Assembly: GCA_963705155.1 (NCBI GenBank)
Contig: CAVPJC010000022.1
Location: 124,001 to 188,000 of the forward strand
Length of the DNA stretch: 64,000 nucleotides
From: CAVPJC01 sp963705155
GTDB taxonomy: Bacteria > Chloroflexota > Anaerolineae > Anaerolineales > UBA4823
Reading direction: 5' to 3'
The notes beneath the pieces were generated by a model. That model did no database searches and was not told the DNA's origin. It was given only the letters and a program-made list of their open reading frames with translations. Positions 26,768-35,795 of the stretch are shown in pieces (the stretch's first letter is position 1; the number at the start of each line of letters is the position of its first letter). Both the position numbers and the translations under genes were made by a program.

Positions 26768-27007
26768 ATGGCAAAAATGAAATATGACGGTGTAATTGAG
26801 GCAGTTCATTATAAACCCAATGGAGACGTGGATTGGGTGCGGGCTTATGAGCGGCGGGGACCCACTTTTTCGGATCATTTGTTGATCGACCGGCAAACCC
26901 TGATCGACCGCATCAAGTCGGGCAAAAAATACGTGGCTGGCAAACGGATAGTTCTGATGGCTTCCACCTTTGAAGTCACAAATTCCATTCAGGTGGTTAA
27001 CGAATAA
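26768..27007 (+). CDS. Small protein of unknown function behind tRNA-Pro
   Basis: A 79-residue soluble protein, basic in its middle (LIDRIKSGKKYVAGKRIVL) with an N-terminal beta-rich part (YDGVIEAVHYKPNGDVDWVRAYERRG). I do not recognise a family. ATG at 26768 has GGGGAG nine bases upstream, codon use is like its neighbours, and a strong terminator follows, all of which support a real gene. It lies so close to the tRNA that it is likely cut from the same primary transcript. Confidence 0.75.
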   Translation: MAKMKYDGVIEAVHYKPNGDVDWVRAYERRGPTFSDHLLIDRQTLIDRIKSGKKYVAGKRIVLMASTFEVTNSIQVVNE

Positions 27008-27098
27008 CGGCAAGGAAGTTTTATCCAGCGGCAACGGCGCATCCGGACAGGACCTTTTGGAAGGCATTCCGATCTTCTGAGCGGCGATGACTTCTCCG

Positions 27099-27150
27099 GC
27101 GCAGGGTTGTGTAAAAGCTGCGGTTTTTGCACAACCCTGCGCTTTTATTT
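27099..27150 (+). terminator. Terminator after the tRNA-Pro unit
   Basis: A 13-bp perfect stem GCGCAGGGTTGTG (27099-27111) with 27130-27142, an A/T-rich loop with an inner AAAA/TTTT pairing, then TTTTATTT. Confidence 0.85.
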
Positions 27151-27175
27151 TCCTGTGCCTGTCAGATTTGTTTGG

Positions 27176-27203
27176 TTGCCAGCTTTCCCAACAGGCTTAT
27201 AAT
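27176..27203 (+). promoter_or_regulatory. Promoter giving a leaderless mRNA
   Basis: TTGCCA (27176-27181), 16-base spacer, TATAAT (27198-27203). The GTG start of the next gene is at 27210, seven bases later, so transcription should begin at the start codon. Confidence 0.65.
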
Positions 27204-27209
27204 TCGAAT

Positions 27210-27991
27210 GTGCCTACCCCTTTTTATCATCTCAGCATCGCTGTAGAGGTGCTGCAACATCCATCCCTGGAGCCGGCGGTTCGCCGGCTTCTCGAGGATC
27301 AGCGCGGTGAATTTTTGTTTGGCAACACTGCTCCCGATGTGCAGGTGGTATCCGGGCAGCCGCGCGAAATCACCCATTTCTTTGATCTTCCCATCCATCC
27401 CAACGATCCCCCGGCCTGGTTACACATGCAGCAGCGTTACCCTGAGCTTTCCGGGCGGACGGCGCTGCTTCCATCCAGGCGGGCTTTCCTGGCGGGTTAT
27501 ATGTGTCACCTGCAGGCCGATTGGAACTGGGTCATGAAGATCTTCATGCCGGTCTTTGGCCTGCGCAGCCACTGGGAAACCTTCGGAAAACGGCTTTACC
27601 TGCACAACGTGTTACGATCTTACCTCGACCGGGAATATCTACCCAACCTGAGCAACGGCAGCACAGCCTGCCTGGGGTCCGCACAACCCGATGGTTGGCT
27701 GCCTTTTGTGGACGATCGTTACCTGTTGGAGTGGCGCGTATCTTAACCGCCCAGTTGAAGCCTGGAGCTTCCATCCAGACTGTGGAGGTGTTTGCTGCCC
27801 GCCAGGGAATCTCACCTGAAGAATACTACCGCATACTCGATTCGCAGGACGAGATGGATCGAGAAATCTTTTCTCGCCTGCCGCGGCTTGCGCTGGATCT
27901 CTACCGGCGCCAACTGGTTCTGCAAAATTTGCAGTTTTTAAATTCCTACCTGGGTGAACACAATCAGGAGCTCAACAATGAAGGTCATTAA
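27210..27991 (+). CDS. Zinc-dependent phospholipase C-like protein (frameshifted)
   Basis: About 260 residues. The N-terminal part has the pattern of the zinc-dependent phospholipase C / S1-P1 nuclease-like fold: TPFYHLSIA, then FLFGNTAPDVQ, THFFDLP, AFLAGYMCHLQADW, with the His/Asp residues that would bind zinc. No signal peptide is seen, so this member may be cytoplasmic. The frame breaks near 27740 (…DDRYLLEWR), and the C-terminal helices continue in the next frame to 27991. The GTG start lies seven bases after a -10 box, with no ribosome site. The next gene starts 14 bases before this one stops, suggesting an operon. Confidence 0.75.
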
Positions 27992-28808
27992 CATTTCCAA
28001 GGCTCAAGGGAAAAGCTCTTCACCAACCCCCCTGGATGATCTGGTCGGTTCGCTGCGCTTTGGCAAAAATTGGTCAACCGATATGCACGCGCGAAGATAG
28101 CGTTATTGCGTCCCTGGAAAAAGTTTTGGATAACCGCTATGTCATCCTGCGTAATGTGCAGTTGGAGGGACTGGATATTCCCATCCCCCTCATCCTGGTG
28201 GGTCCTACGGGTGCGCGGGTGATTTATCCCAGCGCATCACGAGGTGTGTACCGGGCCAGGGGAGAGACCTGGGAACAGATGGATGACCGCGCCCAGGTGT
28301 ACCGTGCTGCAACCCCTAACCTGATCTCCCGCACACAACTCATGGCGCAGGCTGTAAGCGCCTACCTCACCGGTAGAGATATGCCCTTGCCTGAGGTTGA
28401 GCCGGTTTTAATGTTCTCGGATCCGGGAACCCACGTCGAAACGGTGCGTCCTCTGGTGCGCGTGGTTCTTGTGGACGGGTTGGAGCGATTTGTTGCCGGC
28501 CTTTTGCAGAGCCGCTCGTATCTGGATAAGGAGAATGTCCAAAAAATCGTTGTGCTGCTGACCCAGCTGAGCGGGCTGGATCTGGACGCCTCGCCCTACC
28601 CGGAGCGGGATGCTTTTACCTATGCAGATGAGAAAAAACCCTCCCAGCTCTCCACACTGGCCGACCGCCTGCCGCGCGGCGAGCGCATGGTTTCTTCTTT
28701 AACAAAATCCCCTTCACCAACGGTCAATGGTTTATGCTGGGGTGTATGGGGGTCGTGAATATCATTATCCTGGTGGCGTTTGTCGTCTTGATCTTGCTCA
28801 CATCCTAG
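27978..28808 (+). CDS. NERD-like membrane protein (two frameshifts)
   Basis: About 277 residues in three frame segments. It starts MKVINIS at 27978, overlapping the preceding stop. The frame breaks near 28085; the core SVIASLEKVLDNRYVILRNV, then LILVGPTGARVIYPS and TPNLISRTQLMAQAVSAYL, looks like a nuclease-related NERD domain, though catalytic residues are not all evident. A second break near 28690 leads to a C-terminal membrane helix (NIIILVAFVVLILL) and a stop at 28808. NERD proteins are linked by family to DNA processing; the membrane anchor here is notable. Function uncertain. Confidence 0.65.
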
Positions 28809-28822
28809 CCGGGACCTATCCT

Positions 28823-29554
28823 TTGATCGCCCCGCTGCTCTCTATCATCATCCCGGCCTATAATGAAGAGATGCGCCTGCCCAATGCGCTGGAACAGGTC
28901 TTTGCATTTCTGGAGCGACAGGCTTACGCTGCAGAGGTGTTGGTGGTCGAAAACAGCAGCCATGATCGTACACTGGAAATCGCACGCAGCTATTGCGCCG
29001 GCCATCCCGGCCTGCGAGTGATCCACAATGAGCGGCGCGGCAAAGGGTTGGCGGTGCAGCGCGGCATGCTCGAAGCACGCGGCGAATACCGCTTTATGTG
29101 CGATGCTGATCTATCGATGCCGGTGGAAGAGATCAACCGTTTCCTGCCGCCTGTCTTGCAGGACTTTGATATTGCCATTGCCTCTCGCGAGGCAACCGGC
29201 TCCATTCGCTACAACGAGCCCAACTACCGCCATCTGGGCGGCAGGCTGGTGAATACGATGATCCGGTTGATGGCATTACCTGGTCTGCAGGATACGCAAT
29301 GTGGTTTTAAGTGCTTCCGTGCTCCCATCGCCGAAGATATTTTTCGGGCGCAAACGCTAACCGGCTGGTCGTTTGATATCGAGCTGCTGTATGTCGCCCG
29401 GCTGCGCAGATATCGGGTGGTGGAAATCCCCATTCCCTGGTATTTCAATCCGGAAAGCAAAGTCAATGTCATGCGGGATGCGCTCAAAATGGGCCTGGAT
29501 ATTTTGCGAATTCACCGCAATTCACGGCGGGGATTTTACCGTGCCCAGATTTGA
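28823..29554 (+). CDS. Family 2 glycosyltransferase, dolichyl-phosphate glucosyltransferase-like
   Basis: About 243 residues with the GT2 fold: LSIIIPAYNEEMRLP at the N-terminus (UDP-sugar binding), VVENSSHDRT, GKGLAVQRGML, and the metal-binding DADLSMP motif near residue 95. The C-terminal QCGFKCFR and WSFDIELLYVARLRRYRVVEIP segments match the Alg5/DPM1-like polyprenyl-phosphate sugar transferases. It has no C-terminal membrane helices. The start is taken as TTG 28823; there is no ATG in frame near the conserved N-terminus. It overlaps the rnhB start. Confidence 0.9.
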   Translation: MIAPLLSIIIPAYNEEMRLPNALEQVFAFLERQAYAAEVLVVENSSHDRTLEIARSYCAGHPGLRVIHNERRGKGLAVQRGMLEARGEYRFMCDADLSMPVEEINRFLPPVLQDFDIAIASREATGSIRYNEPNYRHLGGRLVNTMIRLMALPGLQDTQCGFKCFRAPIAEDIFRAQTLTGWSFDIELLYVARLRRYRVVEIPIPWYFNPESKVNVMRDALKMGLDILRIHRNSRRGFYRAQI

Positions 29555-30222
29555 CCCGGCGCAGCTACCCAAAGCGCCAGATTTCAGCTTTGAAGCCGCA
29601 TTGTGGGCGGAAGGCGTGCAGCACGTTGCCGGGATCGATGAAGCCGGGCGGGGCGCGTTTGCCGGACCCGTAGCGGCAGGCGTGGTGATCTTCCCACCAG
29701 ACCCGGCATTATCCACAGTTCTTGAAGGCGTGCGCGACTCCAAGCAGATGACACCGGTAGAGCGGGCAAGCTGGGCGCCGCGCATCCGCCAGGCAGCACG
29801 CGCCTGGGGGGTTGGGTTTGCCAGCCCGCAGGAAATCGATGCGCTGGGGATTGTTCCCGCGACTCGACTGGCTGCGCTGAGGGCTATTGAGAAACTTGAG
29901 GTTGAGCCTCAGGCGCTGCTGCTGGATTATCTGCTACTCCCCCAGGCGGCGTTACCGCAGACCTCGCTGGTCAAGGGCGATTCGCGCAGTCTGAGCATCG
30001 CGGCGGCTTCAATCCTGGCCAAAACCACCCGGGATGCCTGGATGGTAGAGCTGGATGGTGAGCTGCCCGGTTACGGGTTCGCCGGGCACAAAGGTTACGG
30101 AACAGCGCAGCACCGCGCCGCCCTGGAACGCCTGGGACCGTCGGCTGTGCACCGACTTCAGTTTTCGCCCGGTGGGCAGGTTGAACTCACTGCCGCTGTT
30201 CGAGCCAGAACAACCGGATTGA
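29541..30222 (+). CDS. rnhB: Ribonuclease HII (C-terminus frameshifted)
   Basis: Removes single ribonucleotides and RNA from RNA-DNA hybrids. Catalytic residues are visible in GIDEAGRGAFAGPV (Asp, Glu), DSKQM, VKGDSRSLSIAAASILAK (Asp) and the GFAGHKGYGTAQH segment. The start is GTG 29541, inside the end of the glycosyltransferase gene. Near 30168 the frame appears shifted, because the other frame reads VGRLNSLPLFEPEQPD and stops at 30222, a natural end at about 227 residues, whereas the uninterrupted frame runs on into the next gene. Confidence 0.92.
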
Positions 30223-30249
30223 ATTCTGATTTCACATGCAGATCCAGCC

Positions 30250-32149
30250 ATGAGACATCCAGACAAAATCATCCAGCCTTACGGCACCTGGGAAAGCCCC
30301 ATCACCCCGCTCAGCCTGGCAGGCAGCCTGCGCATGACGGATCTTGGCTGGGATGAGAGCGGCGCGCTGGTGGCGCTGGAGGGGCGCTCTGACCGCGGTG
30401 TGCTGGTCGTCCACCCGATGGACGGCGCTCCCCACCGGGACCTTACCACCGAACATTCGGTAAAGGCGCGTGTGGGTTATGGAGGCGGCGATTTTACAGT
30501 CGGGCGCAGGCAGGTATTTTTTGTGGAGGCTGCTTCGGGTCGAATTTTCCGCCAACCGCTGGCAGGCGGGGCGCCGCACCCGTTGACGCCGGCTTTTGGA
30601 AATTCGGCCGCGCCGCGGCTTTCGCCGGATGGTCGCTGGCTGCTCTATGTTCACAGCTACGAAGGGCAGGATTGCCTGGCAATTGTGGATTCTGCCGGCG
30701 CTCACTGGCCGAGCCGGCTTGCCGGGGGGAGCGATTTCTACATGCAGCCGGTCTGGCATCCCGGTGCAGAGCAGATTGCCTGGATTGCCTGGGATCACCC
30801 CGACATGCCCTGGGATGCAACGCGCCTCTACACGGGCCGGCTTGCCTTTCCCGGCGGCGGGCTGCCTGCCCTGCAATCGAGCCAGTTGGTGGCAGGCGGT
30901 GAAGGCGTTGCCATCTTCCAGCCGGAGTTCTCGCCAGATGGACGCTGGCTGGCGTATGTTTCGGATAGCGGCGGTTGGTGGCATATCTTTCTGTACGACC
31001 TGGTGAGCGGTGAGCATCGCCAGGTGACGCACGGCGAGGCTGAATATGCCCTGCCTGCCTGGACGCAGGGCATGCGCACCTATTGTTTTTCCAGCGACAG
31101 CAAAGCGCTGTATGCCATCCGTAACCATCAGGGTTTTGCCAGCCTGCGGCGGCTGGAGCTGACCTCCGGCGGCGAAGAAGACCTCGCGGTTGGAGATGAA
31201 TACACCTGGATGGAACAACCGGCGGTCTCACCGGATGGTCGCCAGATTGCCCTTTTAGCATCCGGGGGCGGCACCCCTTTGCACCTGGTTGTGCACCGGT
31301 TGGGTGGGACCACGCGCGATCCTGCGCGCCGCTTTCTCTGAAGATATTCCCGCTGCGGCATACTCCCTGCCTCAAAGCATCCGGTGGCCTGGAGAGCATG
31401 GCGGCCTGGTTCACGGCTTGTACTACCCACCCCACAGCCAGAAATTCGAGTTCAGCGGGCCTGCGCCGCTCATCCTGTTGGTTCACGGAGGACCCACGAG
31501 CCAGCACACCGCGGCTTTCAGTCTGCAGGCTCAGTTTTTCACCAGCCGCGGTTATGCCGTGCTGCAGAGCAATTTCCGCGGCAGCAGCGGCTTTGGCCGC
31601 CTCTATCGGGATTTGCTGCGAGGCAACTGGGGGATTTACGACGTGCAGGATCAATTCAGCGGGGCAGGTTATCTGGTGGAAATGGGACTGGCAGATGCCG
31701 GGCGCCTGGTGATCTTGGGAAGCAGCTCTGGCGGGTTTACCGTGCTGCAGGCGTTGATCGAACGACCGGGCTTCTTCCGGGCTGGCATCGACCTGTATGG
31801 AATTTCCAATCAGTTCAGCCTTGTGCAAGACACTCATAAATTTGAGGCGCATTACAGCGAAGCTTTGCTGGGCAGGCTGCCTGAGGCAAATGAAATCTAC
31901 CGGCAGCGCTCCCCGGTGTATTCTGCCGATCGCATCCGGGACCCGCTGGCTATCTTCCAGGGAGATGCTGACACTGTGGTGCCCAGGTCACAATCGGACG
32001 AGCTTGTGGCCTCGCTGCGCAGCCGCGGTGTGCCGCATGTCTACCACCTGTATCCCGGAGAGGGTCACGGTTTCCGTAAAAGTGAAACCATCGAGCATCT
32101 TTATCGGGAAATCGAAACCTTTTTGAGACTGTATGTTATCCCCCGGTGA
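30250..32149 (+). CDS. S9 family peptidase (prolyl oligopeptidase type, frameshifted)
   Basis: About 633 residues spliced. The first 350 residues form a WD40-like/TolB-type beta-propeller (repeats ending in SPDGRWL, SPDGRQIAL). The frame breaks near 31310. The catalytic alpha/beta-hydrolase domain follows: LVHGGPTSQ, NFRGSSGFG, nucleophile in GSSSGGFTVLQ, Asp in FQGDADTVVP and His in GEGHGFRK. It should cleave short peptides in the cytoplasm; no signal peptide is seen. It converges on the minus-strand gene at 32184 with only 34 bases between. Confidence 0.92.
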
Positions 32150-32183
32150 CCCCACCTGGAAGCGATAACTTGCAAAGTCTGGC

Positions 32184-32795
32184 CTAGCGCAGGCGGCCCG
32201 GTGCAGCCCGGCGCGCGCCTTGCCCCTGCTGTGCAACCCCCATAAATGAATCCAGCTCTGTGCTGAAGGTCATCCAATCGGGAACCAGGAAGACGAAGCC
32301 AGTCGTACGGCGCGAAAACATTTGCGGAGCCAGGAAAAAGCGCAGCAGCCGGCGCGGCAGTGGATACTCGTTCAGATCCACCACAACGGCGGTTTTTCCA
32401 TAAAATGGTTCCAATAAACGGCGCTGCGCCCAACTGGCTTCGTTTGGCGGGAAAAGCTGATGAAAATCAGCAGGGTGCACGCTGCGGATGCGCCGGTAGG
32501 AAATGCGCAGGTGCAGAAAAGGGGTAACCAGGCCGAGGTGGTCGCGGCGAGGCTGCACATAAGCCACAAAGCGCCCAAAATAAGCAAAGAGGGTGAAAGC
32601 AAGCAGTATCCCTGCGGCCACTGCCAGCCAGTTGTTTTCTTGCCCGGCGAACCAGCGTGTTGGGCTGAGCCACGTCCAGCCCCAGGCTGCCAGGAGGATG
32701 ATTCCCAGAACCAGGGTGGAGGCCCACAGGCGATCCATCACACGACGGTACAGCAGCAGTGGGTGACGTGCGCCAATCTTACGGGGTTTATTCAT
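32184..32795 (-). CDS. Two-helix membrane protein of unknown function
   Basis: About 203 residues. A basic N-terminus is followed by two membrane helices (about 23-46 and 57-77) and a cytoplasmic C-terminal half with YVQPRRDHLGLVTPFLHLRISYRRIRSV, a pattern seen in bacterial PH-like membrane proteins. No enzyme motif is seen. I use ATG 32795 (MNKPRKIG); the frame can start at TTG 32816, which would overlap the histidine kinase stop by four bases. It is the last gene of the holB-kinase run on the minus strand. Confidence 0.7.
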   Translation of the reverse strand: MNKPRKIGARHPLLLYRRVMDRLWASTLVLGIILLAAWGWTWLSPTRWFAGQENNWLAVAAGILLAFTLFAYFGRFVAYVQPRRDHLGLVTPFLHLRISYRRIRSVHPADFHQLFPPNEASWAQRRLLEPFYGKTAVVVDLNEYPLPRRLLRFFLAPQMFSRRTTGFVFLVPDWMTFSTELDSFMGVAQQGQGARRAAPGRLR

Positions 32796-32812
32796 GACTG
32801 CCTGCTCTCTCT

Positions 32813-34039
32813 TCAAACAGAAGCTTGCGGCTCCACCGGTAGTGTAAACCAGAAGGTGCTGCCCTGATCCAGGACGCTGGTGCAGCCCATTTCGCCGCCC
32901 ATCAAGGCCACCAGGCCAAGCGCCAGGTGAAGACCCAGCCCCCAGCCCTGCTGTTCGCGGACGCGCGCATCCTCTGAGCGAAAAAAGGCTTCGAAAAGCC
33001 TGGCTTGATCCTGTGCGCTGATGCCGATGCCGCAGTCGCGTACCTCCACGCGCAACGAGTTGCCCTCCTTTTGGGCGGTGACCGTGATCCGCCCCCGGGC
33101 AGGGCCATATTTTAGCGCATTGCTGAGCAGGATGGTGAGTACCTGCACCAGCCGCTGCGGGTCGGCATGCAGCGCGGGCAGCCCGGCGGGCAGGTCGCTT
33201 TCGATCTGAGCTTCTTTCTCTTCAAGGCGCGCCTGCAGGCTATGCCGGGCTTCTTCAAGCGAGGCAGAAAGTGATACTCCAGCCATTCCCAGCTTGAGGC
33301 GTCCGGTTTCGATGCGAGAGACATCCGAAAGATCGGAAATCAGCACCGACATACGCTCCACATTACTGCGGATGACGTTGACGAAGTTGAGCTGCTGCTC
33401 GTTCAGCGCGCCAGACATACCCTGGCGCAGCAGATCAGCGTACCCTTTGATGGAAGTCATGGGTATGCGCAGCTCGTGGGTGACGGTGGAGATGAACTTG
33501 GCCCGGGTTTCACTGGCGCTGTGCAAGGCTGCCCGTGTCTGGGCAACCTCCAGCACCAGGGCAGCCTGGATGGCAATCGCGTTTGCCAGTTCCAGGTCTT
33601 TTCCGGCAAACGGCGGTTGTGCGTTTTTGTCCAGATAGAGTACGCCGCTCACCTGACCCGCATAGCGCAGGGGCGCACCCAGGATGGCATAAGCCTCCGG
33701 CGCGGCAGAAGACGATGAAACTCCGCCCGCCAGGGCAGGCGGGGCAGCCACGCTGGTGATAAACCCTTCGCCGGCGTGCAGCACAGTCCGGATGACCCAG
33801 CGGCAGCTCTCCATTTCGGGGAGCTTGAGGACAGTCTCATCAATCTGGCGCGCGGCACGAACCACCAGGGAACGTTTAACCGGATCTTTCCAGAGCAGGA
33901 TACCACGCTGAGCGCCGGTTAATCCCATGACGGTGTCGAGCATCTCGAGAAGCAGAGCATCTACGTCATGCGTAACCGCCATATTTTGCGCCAGACGGTA
34001 AAACCCTGCCAGCTCGGCCGGTTCCGGGGTCAGATCCAT
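32813..34039 (-). CDS. Sensor histidine kinase (GAF-HisKA-HATPase)
   Basis: About 408 residues, soluble. A GAF domain (about 15-165) is followed by HisKA with FISTVTHELRIPMTSIKGY (phospho-His) and HATPase with TILLSNALKYGP, RDCGIGIS and GWGLGLHLALG (N, G1 and G2 boxes). GGAGGT is eight bases before the ATG at 34039; an ATG at 34045 would give an ATGA overlap with the endonuclease III stop but puts the ribosome site too close. No response regulator is adjacent. Confidence 0.9.
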   Translation of the reverse strand: MDLTPEPAELAGFYRLAQNMAVTHDVDALLLEMLDTVMGLTGAQRGILLWKDPVKRSLVVRAARQIDETVLKLPEMESCRWVIRTVLHAGEGFITSVAAPPALAGGVSSSSAAPEAYAILGAPLRYAGQVSGVLYLDKNAQPPFAGKDLELANAIAIQAALVLEVAQTRAALHSASETRAKFISTVTHELRIPMTSIKGYADLLRQGMSGALNEQQLNFVNVIRSNVERMSVLISDLSDVSRIETGRLKLGMAGVSLSASLEEARHSLQARLEEKEAQIESDLPAGLPALHADPQRLVQVLTILLSNALKYGPARGRITVTAQKEGNSLRVEVRDCGIGISAQDQARLFEAFFRSEDARVREQQGWGLGLHLALGLVALMGGEMGCTSVLDQGSTFWFTLPVEPQASV

Positions 34040-34041
34040 GC

Positions 34042-34728
34042 TCATCCACCTCCGGGCGCGGCGCTGTTTTTCAGAGCGGTGTAATAATCGCACAGATTTG
34101 TCAGCGGGCAGGCTGGGCAATTGGGCCGGCGGGCGGCGCATACCTCCCGCCCTAACCGAATGAGATTGAGGTGGGCGGCGTAGTAAGTCTGTGGAGGCAG
34201 CAGCTGAGCCAGGTGAATATGAGCCTGCTCGACGCTCATGGTCTGCGGGCGCAGACCCAGGCGGCCGCTAACTCGATATATATGGGTATCCACCGGGAAA
34301 GCCGGCTTGCCCAGGGAAAACTGTAAAACAATGGCGGCGGTTTTTGGCCCGACGCCTTTGAACTGCACCAGCCACTGGTGTGCTTCTTCTACGGGCAGGT
34401 CTCTTAAGAAATCCAGGTTCAACTCGCCGCGCAGACTGGTAATCTCGCGCAGCACATTCTGGATGCGCGGGCCTTTCTGGTTAGCCAGACCGGCGATGCG
34501 AATGGCCTGCACCACGGCGTTTTGCGGGGCATCCCGCACCTGCTCCCAGGCAGGAAAGCGAGCGCGCAGCGCGGTGAAAGCTCGATCACGGTTGACATCG
34601 TTGGTATTTTGAGAAAGGATGGTCGAAACCAGCTCGTCCACCGGCGGCATGGGGTCGCGCCACTCGGGGTTGCCAAAGTGCTGCAGCAATGCTTGATGAA
34701 CGGCAAGAGCGCGCTGGGGCAGGTTCAT
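34042..34728 (-). CDS. nth: Endonuclease III domain protein (base-excision glycosylase/AP lyase)
   Basis: A 228-residue HhH-GPD enzyme. It shows the helix-hairpin-helix FKGVGPKTAAIVL with the catalytic lysine, the catalytic aspartate in FPVDTHIYRV, and a C-terminal [4Fe-4S] loop with four cysteines (CAARRPNCPACPLTNLC). It removes oxidised pyrimidines and nicks abasic sites. It lies between asparaginase (11 bases upstream) and a histidine kinase, in a run of tightly packed minus-strand genes. Confidence 0.92.
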   Translation of the reverse strand: MNLPQRALAVHQALLQHFGNPEWRDPMPPVDELVSTILSQNTNDVNRDRAFTALRARFPAWEQVRDAPQNAVVQAIRIAGLANQKGPRIQNVLREITSLRGELNLDFLRDLPVEEAHQWLVQFKGVGPKTAAIVLQFSLGKPAFPVDTHIYRVSGRLGLRPQTMSVEQAHIHLAQLLPPQTYYAAHLNLIRLGREVCAARRPNCPACPLTNLCDYYTALKNSAAPGGG

Positions 34729-34739
34729 AGGGGAAAATA

Positions 34740-35795
34740 TTATGAATGCAGTTTGAAGCAGGGCCTGCCTTCTCCGGCCAATATTTTGCGCCAGTTATGA
34801 ACCGGGATGCGTGGGCCGAAGCGCGCCAGTTCATCCAATTGAGCGGATGAAAGCGCCCCAAGCTGTCGCAGGACTTCCAGCGAGACAGCATGGCGGGCGC
34901 GTGAGGTTGGGTCGCCATCGGAGATCTTCAAGGCAATACCCAGGGCAGGCGATCCCGGCCCCAGCGCTCCGGGCAGCAGGCCGATTCCCTGGTAACCTTC
35001 GGCGCCTCCCTTTGCCACCAGGCGTTTACCGGCTGCCTCCATCAGGCAGGTATCGAAACTGTCTGGCCCGCCAACCATGTCTGGATGGGATATCATGGCT
35101 GCTGTGATCATGCGGCAGGCTTCGATGCGTTCATCGGGGGCTACCCCGCCGGTCTGAGGATCGCACAGGCGAGCGAAACCCAGGGCGGCATTGTAGAGCG
35201 GCACGGCAAAATTAGGCGCCGAACAGCCATCGATGCCAACCGACACCCGCTCTGCAGGCAGATTGCACATACTGGCGAAAGCATCCCAAATCTCCACCTG
35301 AATGGGATGAGCAGGATCGACATAGTCGTGGATCGATAGACCCTGCATTTTGGCGCTGGCAACCATGCCGGTGTGCTTGCCCGAGCAGTTGTGACGGTTG
35401 GGCGAGGGCTGCTCCTGGCGCAGGCGCATAGCTTCCACGGTGGGGGCGTGGAAGGGCGGGTGCACGCCGCACAGCAGGTCAGCTTCCAGCACACCCGTCT
35501 TGGCCTGGATGCCCTGCACGACGTGCAAATGTTCATCGGTGCCGGAATGAGAAGCGCACATCAGGGCGATTTCACGCGGGGTGAGGTGGTAGTGATGATG
35601 TCCGCCGCGCTGGATGAACGGCAACACCTGGAAGGGCTTGGCGGTGGAGCGCAGATAGGTCACGGCATACACATCGCCATAGGAGGCAACCAACTTTCCG
35701 TGCGCATCCACTACGGCGATTGCACCGTAGTGGATCGATTCAACCTGCATCCCGCGGGTCAGCTCAAAAACTGCCTGGTAGTTTACAGAACTCAT
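34740..35795 (-). CDS. L-asparaginase II family protein
   Basis: A 351-residue protein of the Rhizobium-etli-type asparaginase family (Asparaginase_II). It contains YLRSTAKPFQVLPFI near residue 48, CASHSGTDEHL, NRHNCSGKHTGMV near 134 and GIDGCSAPNFAVPL near 190, which carry the catalytic Ser/Lys and zinc-site cysteine of the family. It hydrolyses asparagine to aspartate and ammonia in the cytoplasm. The ATG overlaps the previous gene's stop by four bases. Confidence 0.92.
   Translation of the reverse strand: MSSVNYQAVFELTRGMQVESIHYGAIAVVDAHGKLVASYGDVYAVTYLRSTAKPFQVLPFIQRGGHHHYHLTPREIALMCASHSGTDEHLHVVQGIQAKTGVLEADLLCGVHPPFHAPTVEAMRLRQEQPSPNRHNCSGKHTGMVASAKMQGLSIHDYVDPAHPIQVEIWDAFASMCNLPAERVSVGIDGCSAPNFAVPLYNAALGFARLCDPQTGGVAPDERIEACRMITAAMISHPDMVGGPDSFDTCLMEAAGKRLVAKGGAEGYQGIGLLPGALGPGSPALGIALKISDGDPTSRARHAVSLEVLRQLGALSSAQLDELARFGPRIPVHNWRKILAGEGRPCFKLHS

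Noticed and set aside
30494..31852. A 452-residue open frame on the minus strand opposite the S9 peptidase
   Set aside because: It mirrors a GC-rich coding gene, has low-complexity Ala/Arg-rich translation and no family motif; the plus-strand peptidase is clear.
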